Origin: a virus
DNA length: 25,023 nt
Reading direction: 5' to 3' (one strand)
Virus record (IMG/VR): IMGVR_UViG_3300032053_000483
Location: 1-25,023 of that record
The notes under the pieces were generated by a model that ran no database searches, was not told the origin of the DNA, and worked only from the letters and a program-made list of their open reading frames with translations. The position numbers were made by a program, and so were the translations under genes. Below, piece after piece: positions 20,041 through 25,023 of the stretch; the stretch's first letter is position 1; every line of letters begins with the position of its first letter.

Positions 20041-20996
20041 TTTAGGCCTTTTATTTCCCTTAATACCGAAAAGTAATGATGTGCTTCTGATAAAGAATAA
20101 AAGGGGATAATTTCTTTTCTGTCTGGGGAGAGGGCAAGGGTAATTCCTCCAAGGTTATTAAGCCTGTCTCCTCCATGTTCCAAGGCAAATTCGTCCTCAG
20201 TTTTATAGGTGCCTCCGACTATAGCAACAATGGTTTTGTCCCCCCGCCCGAATTGTTCTACGGACTTTTGGTGGGTGTGGCCAATAAAAACAATGTCTGC
20301 TTCTGGATATGAATGTTCCCAAAATCGTTTAGCAACATTGGTGATATTAAGACGGCTACTCCCCCAATGTTGGTGCGTAATTGCCACCCTATATTCCTGA
20401 CTGCCGTGTTTAAGGTGAATAAGCCCGCCACAATTAAGCACCGGACATTTAAAGTTCCTCAACCAAGTGTTCTCAAATTTATACCCCGCCCCTCTTATAA
20501 ACTGGTTGTGATTGCCAAAGCTGAAAGCCACCATCTTATCCTGGTCGTCTAGTTTTTTAAAAAGGCTCTGCATAAGCAAAGCCTGTTGTTGGGGGGTTAT
20601 CGGGGTTTCATAGACCCCATTGGCTGTCTTGCCAAGAGTAATCATAAAGTGATCAACCTCATCTCCGTTGGATAAACAAAAAAAGTTCGGGGTGTCCCTT
20701 ACGATGTTGTAATCTCTTAAAAAGGCATTATAATCCACCAGCTTTGAGCCGAGGTGGTCGTCACAATTAAGCCAAATAAAAGCTGGTAAATCCGGATACT
20801 TGGGTTTTAACTCAACTGTCGCCTCTCTTTGCCCTACTTCCATTTCCCGATAAAGTCTTTGGGATTCGTTTAGGTGAAGCAATATACTTTCTTCGTCAAC
20901 TATCGGGGTTTTTTTGTCGATAAAGGTAGAAGATTCAATCGGCCGAATAACCTTTTCCGTTCCCTTCCCGTCTATGATTAAAATTTCTCTACTCAT
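20037..20996 (-). CDS. Calcineurin-like metallophosphoesterase
   Basis: 319 residues with all five metal-ligand motifs in order: NCDDH (Asp79, His81), SNGDEVDH (Gly111-Asp112), FGNHNQ (160-165, Asn162-His163), THQHWG (His208) and GHTHQK (239-244). The fold is a two-metal phosphoesterase; substrates in the family include nucleic acids, cyclic nucleotides and protein phosphates. About 60 residues precede the core, and the start has no clear ribosome site. A candidate promoter lies directly upstream. Phage relatives are often linked to DNA processing, but context here does not decide the substrate. Confidence 0.85.
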   Translation of the reverse strand: MSREILIIDGKGTEKVIRPIESSTFIDKKTPIVDEESILLHLNESQRLYREMEVGQREATVELKPKYPDLPAFIWLNCDDHLGSKLVDYNAFLRDYNIVRDTPNFFCLSNGDEVDHFMITLGKTANGVYETPITPQQQALLMQSLFKKLDDQDKMVAFSFGNHNQFIRGAGYKFENTWLRNFKCPVLNCGGLIHLKHGSQEYRVAITHQHWGSSRLNITNVAKRFWEHSYPEADIVFIGHTHQKSVEQFGRGDKTIVAIVGGTYKTEDEFALEHGGDRLNNLGGITLALSPDRKEIIPFYSLSEAHHYFSVLREIKGLN

Positions 20997-21001
20997 TTGA
21001 C

Positions 21002-21015
21002 ATAGTTAATACTAT
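21002..21015. promoter_or_regulatory. Small palindrome before the phosphoesterase gene
   Basis: ATAGT, TAAT, ACTAT: 5-bp perfect arms with a 4-base centre, just downstream of the proposed -10 box and 6 bases from the ATG. It could be an operator or a small hairpin covering the start. Confidence 0.3.
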
Positions 21016-21028
21016 TTGGTATCATTCC

Positions 21029-21056
21029 ACTATAAACCTGTGGGTCTGCAAACCAA
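21029..21056 (-). promoter_or_regulatory. Candidate promoter for the metallophosphoesterase gene
   Basis: Minus strand TTGGTT (21051-21056), 16-bp spacer, TATAGT (21029-21034). Predicted start near 21022, about 25 bases before the ATG. It sits in the 90-base gap after the lysis cassette, the natural place for a new transcription unit. The -35 is weak. Confidence 0.4.
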
Positions 21057-21086
21057 GCTCTTTGTTAAGAACTTAAAAACACGGGT

Positions 21087-21311
21087 TTATTTATTTTCTA
21101 GGGCTCTCTTATAACCTTCCCCTTCTAATTCTTTTGCTAAACGATACAAAACATAGTTAATTGCCGGTGCGAATACTGCCGTCAACATAGGGTCTTTGGC
21201 AACATAGGTCGCCAAAACATAACCCAATCCGCCGGACAACACTAAATACCCCACCAGAGTCATGTCTTTTTTAACAACATCCGATACCGTTATTTTTGCT
21301 TTTGTGGCCAT
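21087..21311 (-). CDS. Holin-like membrane protein
   Basis: 74 residues with a strong AGGAGG ribosome site. Two hydrophobic segments, LVGYLVLSGGLGYVLATYVA (about 18-37) and LTAVFAPAINYVLYRLA (about 43-59), with a basic start and a charged end KELEGEGYKRALENK, the form of a small holin. It closes the cassette with the CHAP endolysin. Holin function is inferred from shape and position. Confidence 0.6.
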   Translation of the reverse strand: MATKAKITVSDVVKKDMTLVGYLVLSGGLGYVLATYVAKDPMLTAVFAPAINYVLYRLAKELEGEGYKRALENK

Positions 21312-21484
21312 ATAATTACCTCCTTTCTCTCCTGAATGTCTCGGTCAATTCTTTTGTCTGCTTCTTGAAAAAGTCTTTCTTCTAATATCTTCTCAAGGGG
21401 CAACCCCCCGCTTGCCACTAATGCTTTGCCTTCCGCCCGCAACCGGCAGACTGCAAACCACATGCTTGCTAAACTTTCTTTCAT
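21290..21484 (-). CDS. 64-residue hypothetical protein in the lysis cassette
   Basis: MKESLASMWFAVCRLRAEGK then GGLPLEKILEERLFQEADKRIDRDIQERK, a charged helix. Ends 22 bases inside the holin-like gene. ATGA overlap with the 28-residue gene. No membrane helix. Function unknown. Confidence 0.55.
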   Translation of the reverse strand: MKESLASMWFAVCRLRAEGKALVASGGLPLEKILEERLFQEADKRIDRDIQERKEVIIWPQKQK

Positions 21485-21567
21485 TTTTTTAATAGTTTCT
21501 TTTTATTGGCCGCCAGTGCTCTTGCTAACACTACCGGAAACCTTTTGTCTCTTGGTGTTTTAGTCAT
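21481..21567 (-). CDS. 28-residue basic microprotein
   Basis: MTKTPRDKRFPVVLARALAA followed by NKKKLLKK. Starts in the end of the endolysin gene and stops in an ATGA overlap with the next gene. No good ribosome site, so it would depend on coupling. Tentative. Confidence 0.4.
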   Translation of the reverse strand: MTKTPRDKRFPVVLARALAANKKKLLKK

Positions 21568-22420
21568 TTTTATAAATTCTGATAATATAATTTCCGAAAC
21601 TAAACGCTTTTATCGCCCCGTTCCTTTTTAACTTCAACTGGCATTCCGAAAGTTTAGTGGTGAGTGTCAAATTATCGCCCCTGAGGGCCTGTAGTGCCCC
21701 AAGAAGGGCATCATCGGTCTCAAATGTGCCAACAGCACTCTCAATCGCAAAACGGAATTTATTGACCCTATCTTCTAAGGGTAACAACTTGGTCATTTCC
21801 GTTTCTATCTCTATCAAGTTTGACCCTGAAGTAAGTTTAAATTCTTCCACCCATTTTGAAACAAACCCGTCTAACTGTTTGGCCTTATTCTCCAAATCCT
21901 TATAGTTTGTATGTTCGCCGATTAGTTGTCTGACCAAACCTTCAAGACTGCCCTCATAAGGTGTTTGTTTAAGAAGGTCAAGACAAACCTTGTCTTCGGT
22001 AGATGCTTCCGGCGGTAAGTGTTTGGGTCTCAACCACCCAAGAACTCCGGTATATTTATGGGGTTGGTAGTGGCAAGGCGTATTAAGGGGGTCGTTTTGG
22101 TCGAAAGAAGTAAAAGTAGTGGTGTCGGCAATATCGGTGCACACCGCTATGTGGCCGTATTTACCATAGTTAGTCCCCCAGATAACAACATCACCAAGTT
22201 GGGGAAATCCAGTCGGGGTATTGGGAATTTTGTCATAGAAGTCGGTTTGGTAATTGTTCCAAATGTCGGGGGGGTTGCCGAAGATGTCGGGAGCGCCAAC
22301 TACTTTGCGGTTATAGGTTCGCCAAGCATCGATACACTGCTGGTGGGTCGTGGGGTCTGTTCCCTTATTGGTCTCTACCCACAGGCCAAGATAGGCGGTA
22401 AAAAACTCTTGAACAGTCAT
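21560..22420 (-). CDS. CHAP-domain endolysin
   Basis: 286 residues. Residues 1-135 form a CHAP amidase/endopeptidase: THQQCIDAWR (Cys29 catalytic), PDIFGNPPDIW, FPQLGDVVIWG (72-82), YGKYGHIAVCTD (His90 catalytic), TSFDQNDP (the acidic/amide third residue), and GVLGWLRPK as the last strand. It cuts peptidoglycan cross-links or stems for host lysis. The C-terminal half (140-280) is helical (YKDLENKAKQLDGFVSKWVEEF; ALLGALQALRGDNLTLTTKL) and has no standard wall-binding repeat. No signal peptide, so it needs the holin. Overlaps the upstream gene by ATGA. Confidence 0.85.
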   Translation of the reverse strand: MTVQEFFTAYLGLWVETNKGTDPTTHQQCIDAWRTYNRKVVGAPDIFGNPPDIWNNYQTDFYDKIPNTPTGFPQLGDVVIWGTNYGKYGHIAVCTDIADTTTFTSFDQNDPLNTPCHYQPHKYTGVLGWLRPKHLPPEASTEDKVCLDLLKQTPYEGSLEGLVRQLIGEHTNYKDLENKAKQLDGFVSKWVEEFKLTSGSNLIEIETEMTKLLPLEDRVNKFRFAIESAVGTFETDDALLGALQALRGDNLTLTTKLSECQLKLKRNGAIKAFSFGNYIIRIYKND

Positions 22421-22641
22421 TTTATAACAAGTTTAATTATAGCACCTAAAACTGCCACTAAAATTAGAGTCGTCATGCCGTAAACAATTTTCTCAATCGG
22501 AGTAAAACGGGAGATTGGGACGAAACTATGGTCTAATTTCTCGTCTATCTCCTCAATCTTTTTTAAAATTTCTGCATGGTCACTATTGTTTGTCTTAACC
22601 ATATTCCCCACCCTTTCTTCAAGTACATTAAGTGTTGTCAT
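22417..22641 (-). CDS. XhlA-like membrane lysis accessory protein
   Basis: 74 residues: a charged coiled-coil start (LEERVGNMVKTNNSDHAEIL; KKIEEIDEKLDHSF) and one C-terminal membrane helix IVYGMTTLILVAVLGAIIKLVI. This is the arrangement of XhlA/haemolysin-type proteins that act with holin and endolysin. AAAGAAA as ribosome site. Immediately precedes and overlaps the endolysin gene. Confidence 0.65.
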   Translation of the reverse strand: MTTLNVLEERVGNMVKTNNSDHAEILKKIEEIDEKLDHSFVPISRFTPIEKIVYGMTTLILVAVLGAIIKLVIK

Positions 22642-22678
22642 TTTCTTTATTTTGTTCTTAATAACTATTTATAGGCAA

Positions 22679-24580
22679 TTATTCAACTAACTTTTTAATA
22701 ACTTCCGTTTCGTCTTTTTGCCCTTGTGTCTTTGGTGGTGTCTTATAGGTAAATCCGTATTGGTCTAAAACTTTCTCTTGTATCATCGCCTTACCCTTAG
22801 TTACCACACTTGCCTTGCCCTCATCCGATAGACCTTTGTATTCGGCACTATTGGTCGTCTTTGAAAGCCATTCATCGAAATTTCTATTAAACTGGTCATT
22901 GGCTCTTTTAAACTTTTCGTTCCCGACCTTTTCTTTAAATTGCAACAAAGTTTTACTTGTACTTTGTTCCCAGTCGGTTGTTGCCGAGTAGGTATTCAAG
23001 TTAGCACCCAACAAACCCGCAAGAGCAAAAGCAAACTTACCATCGGTGTCGCTTTTAAGAAGTTCAACTAATGAACTAACATACATCGGTTTAAACCTGT
23101 CAATAACTGATTGGGGTATGGTTTTCTTTTCTCCAATCGCATTAGCCTTAGTAACCGCATCAACCAACAAAGAAGCATTGGGTGAAAGTTTGTATCTCAA
23201 AAATTGGGCAAGTAAATCAGCCCCGGAAGTTTCTCCATAACCAGTTCCCAACTTTCTGGAAACGCCAGTTGAACTTTTTATCTTTCCAGTAATAAGTCTT
23301 GACAAAAGATTAAGATAAGTGGCGTTGCCCCCACTTACATCAAGCCTGGTGTCCCCGACCCTAATCTTTCCAAATTCGGAACTTGTCGGGTCTGCTTCTT
23401 GTTCTTTCCCACTAAGTAGAGAATACAAAGCAATTACCCCCGCCGAAAGAGCCAAACTGCCAATCATGTTTCTGGTTCTTTCTTTTCTGGCGGTTTTGCT
23501 TATCTTCGGGTCAATATATTTAAGAGGATTAAGCATATTAACCGTTGAGGTTATTTTTCTAGGTGAAAAGAAAGCCGCATTTAGAAGTGGGACGGCACCC
23601 TCGATTTTACCAACCCTAGCCCCTCCGGTGAAATCATTGACCGCACTCGCTAAATCTTTTGTGGTTTGTGAACCCTCGCTAATATCTTCACCTGCTACTT
23701 CTGCTTTTTTAACTAAGTCTTTAAAAGAGTCGAATCTTAGTTTATTTAAAAACCCAGTGTAGGCTCTTTGCGAGGCGGCAAATCCAGGAACCTTATCGAG
23801 GAGTGTGGTCATAAATTGTTCTTCTCTTAATTCAAGTTTATTCCCCAACTCGGTTAATCTAAGACCCGCTTTTTTCGCCAGTGGGTATTCTAGGCTTGTT
23901 ATTATCGAAGCCTGTAAGTCTCTATACGCCCCCTTGCTTTTTACATATTTCAACATACTTCCCAAAGAAGTATAGAATCGTTTTCTACTCACCATTCCCC
24001 AGCCCTGATTAAGTGGTGCGGACAAATCAAAAGAAGCCATTGTTGCCCGTGGAACTCCCAATATGTTAGTGGCAAGGTCAACCTTTTTTCCCTTGAGAGA
24101 ATTGACATAATCGGTTAGGTCAATCATCGCTCTCCCCAAAGTTATATCGGGTTTTGTTATGTCGGTTTTACTTCTTAACTCCGAAATCTTTTTAGACAAC
24201 TCGGAGATATTTTTAGCCTCCTTTTCAGTAACCTCTAATCCTAATCTTTTAGAGGCCAAATCTTGTAAGAATTGCTCACCCTCTTTGGGGTCTAATACTT
24301 TGTCTAATCTTTCAATTTTCGAGAGAATATCCATTCTTGTCTCTTTAGTAATTCCAACCACTCGTTTAGCCCAACTAACCATTCCTGCCTGTTGGTTCTT
24401 TAAAAGCAATTTACTTTCAAATAAAACATTTATTTGTTTAGCATTGTCTTCACTGATAAACTTGCCAAACATAGCGTGTCGTGCCGCACTTGTCATCCCG
24501 GCCAAAGTAACCGGGTCTAACTCTCTATTTAAAAATGCTTTTCTTATTTTTGCTGATTCACTTTTTGTTAAACACCACAT
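22679..24580 (-). CDS. Polyvalent-type protein with LPD38-like region
   Basis: 633 residues, ribosome site AAAGGAG. ATMASFDLSAPLNQGWGMVSRK (179-200) and later DPTSSEFGKIRVGDTRLDVSGG (397-418) with TYLNLLSRLITGKI match the LPD38 region of the large polyvalent proteins of phages and conjugative elements. One hydrophobic helix, MIGSLALSAGVIALYSLL (372-389), precedes it. Long helical parts surround these blocks. In phages such proteins are thought to enter the cell with the DNA. The gene follows another piece of the same protein type, so the usual giant chain seems divided here. Domain recognition is from memory of the pattern. Confidence 0.6.
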   Translation of the reverse strand: MWCLTKSESAKIRKAFLNRELDPVTLAGMTSAARHAMFGKFISEDNAKQINVLFESKLLLKNQQAGMVSWAKRVVGITKETRMDILSKIERLDKVLDPKEGEQFLQDLASKRLGLEVTEKEAKNISELSKKISELRSKTDITKPDITLGRAMIDLTDYVNSLKGKKVDLATNILGVPRATMASFDLSAPLNQGWGMVSRKRFYTSLGSMLKYVKSKGAYRDLQASIITSLEYPLAKKAGLRLTELGNKLELREEQFMTTLLDKVPGFAASQRAYTGFLNKLRFDSFKDLVKKAEVAGEDISEGSQTTKDLASAVNDFTGGARVGKIEGAVPLLNAAFFSPRKITSTVNMLNPLKYIDPKISKTARKERTRNMIGSLALSAGVIALYSLLSGKEQEADPTSSEFGKIRVGDTRLDVSGGNATYLNLLSRLITGKIKSSTGVSRKLGTGYGETSGADLLAQFLRYKLSPNASLLVDAVTKANAIGEKKTIPQSVIDRFKPMYVSSLVELLKSDTDGKFAFALAGLLGANLNTYSATTDWEQSTSKTLLQFKEKVGNEKFKRANDQFNRNFDEWLSKTTNSAEYKGLSDEGKASVVTKGKAMIQEKVLDQYGFTYKTPPKTQGQKDETEVIKKLVE

Positions 24581-24589
24581 ATTTCTCCT

Positions 24590-25023
24590 TTAATATTGAC
24601 ATTCAATCGATTTTAAAAACTCGACCCACGAGTCTTTTAACGGGGGTTTGATTTCTTTCTTAATCTTAGCCACTTCGTCTTTAATTACTTCCTTAACCTT
24701 TTTTCCCGTTCTCTTTTCAATCGCCTCTTCCCTTACTTTTTTCAATTCTTGAAATTTCTTTGTTAGACTATCTTGTTCTCTTTCAGCCGCTAACCTCATT
24801 TCTTGCGCCGCCGCTGAAGTTTCTGAAACCAATGGTGAGTTGGCAAGTTCGTAAGCAAGTTTGGCATCGCCTGTTTCCTTGATGTATCCCTCGGCGGCGG
24901 TAATCAAGGCCGTTCCCCTTAGTCCCTCTGGCAAAGGTTCTTCGCCCCGAATAACCTTACTTGCTTTTTCAAGGTCTCTCATCAAATTAGAAGCCAATTC
25001 TGCTTGTTTTTTAATGGTTATCT
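24590..25023 (-). CDS. Upstream piece of the polyvalent-type protein (partial)
   Basis: Open from the window edge to a TAA/TAG-type stop at 24590; an apparent TTG start at 24997 is probably internal because the frame is open above it. LPEGLRGTALITAAEGYIKE and KLAYELANSPLVSETSAAAQ (within the first 70 visible residues) match the helical segment that precedes the LPD-type blocks in polyvalent proteins. The end is a Lys/Glu coiled coil. The next gene starts 9 bases later with its own ribosome site, so these are two separate chains and not a frameshift. Confidence 0.6.
   Translation of the reverse strand, partial: ITIKKQAELASNLMRDLEKASKVIRGEEPLPEGLRGTALITAAEGYIKETGDAKLAYELANSPLVSETSAAAQEMRLAAEREQDSLTKKFQELKKVREEAIEKRTGKKVKEVIKDEVAKIKKEIKPPLKDSWVEFLKSIECQY

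Noticed and set aside
21010-21090. tRNA or tRNA-like fold after the lysis cassette
   Set aside because: GGTTTGCAGACCC looks like an arm, but no acceptor stem or D-arm of proper spacing can be built.
23319-23762. 147-residue plus-strand frame
   Set aside because: Antisense of the polyvalent-type gene, no start signal, low-complexity hydrophobic content.
1-25023. Recoded stop codons as in some candidate-phylum phages
   Set aside because: TGA, TAA and TAG all act as ends of genes, and many ATGA overlaps need TGA as a stop.
1-25023. Insertion sequence or transposase
   Set aside because: No transposase-like frame and no terminal inverted repeats with target duplication were seen.

Overview
The window looks like a stretch of a tailed bacteriophage (or prophage) genome from an uncultivated bacterium. 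Every gene I can support lies on the minus strand, so transcription runs from high to low coordinates. The phage assignment rests on a contiguous head module: small and large terminase, portal, scaffold-like protein and major capsid protein. A CHAP endolysin with membrane partners and a ladder of tiny overlapping genes agree with it. Ribosome binding sites of the GGAGG type, sigma70-like promoters and TGA used as a stop in many ATGA overlaps show a bacterial host with the standard code (table 11). The DNA is AT-rich by eye. I see no integrase, reverse transcriptase, replicase, tRNA, CRISPR array or tail tape-measure gene, so lifestyle and tail type stay open.

Layout in the direction of transcription. 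(1) 25023-22679: the end of a large 'polyvalent'-type protein, carried as two consecutive genes, the second with an LPD38-like segment; it is a candidate for a protein carried in the virion and ejected with the DNA. (2) 22641-21087: a lysis cassette with an XhlA-like membrane protein, a CHAP endolysin, two very small genes and a holin-like membrane protein. (3) 20996-17518: a metallophosphoesterase and small unknown genes. This stretch holds most of the visible regulation: a terminator/attenuator-like leader (19670-19741), a triple direct repeat (19808-19837), a probably leaderless HTH regulator, and a near-consensus promoter followed by a folded leader (18358-18485). (4) 17489-13425: a membrane-anchored lytic transglycosylase-like protein, several tiny one- or two-helix membrane proteins, a run of small genes that share a duplicated start region, a NinG/HNH nuclease, a winged-helix protein and a Tad2-like (DUF2829) protein that may block Thoeris defence. 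(5) 13412-7463: the head module. (6) 7403-6016: a 342-residue protein whose C-terminal two thirds is an alternating Ser-X repeat (SPSVSVSL type), then a small beta-rich structural protein. (7) 5930-1: eight tightly overlapping genes for glycosyltransferases, SAM methyltransferases and a sugar-nucleotide type dehydrogenase.

The most striking idea is that regions 6 and 7 form one system: a serine-rich, mucin-like virion protein followed at once by a private set of glycosyltransferases and methyltransferases that could decorate it with methylated O-glycans. One methyltransferase of this set (3011-3598) carries about 66 bp resembling the same repeat in the opposite orientation, read in another frame as an acidic TDGD-type loop. 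The HTH gene promoter and the capsid gene promoter share a 12-bp site (TGTCAAGTG[G/C]CA), suggesting a regulator that links its own expression to that of the head genes.
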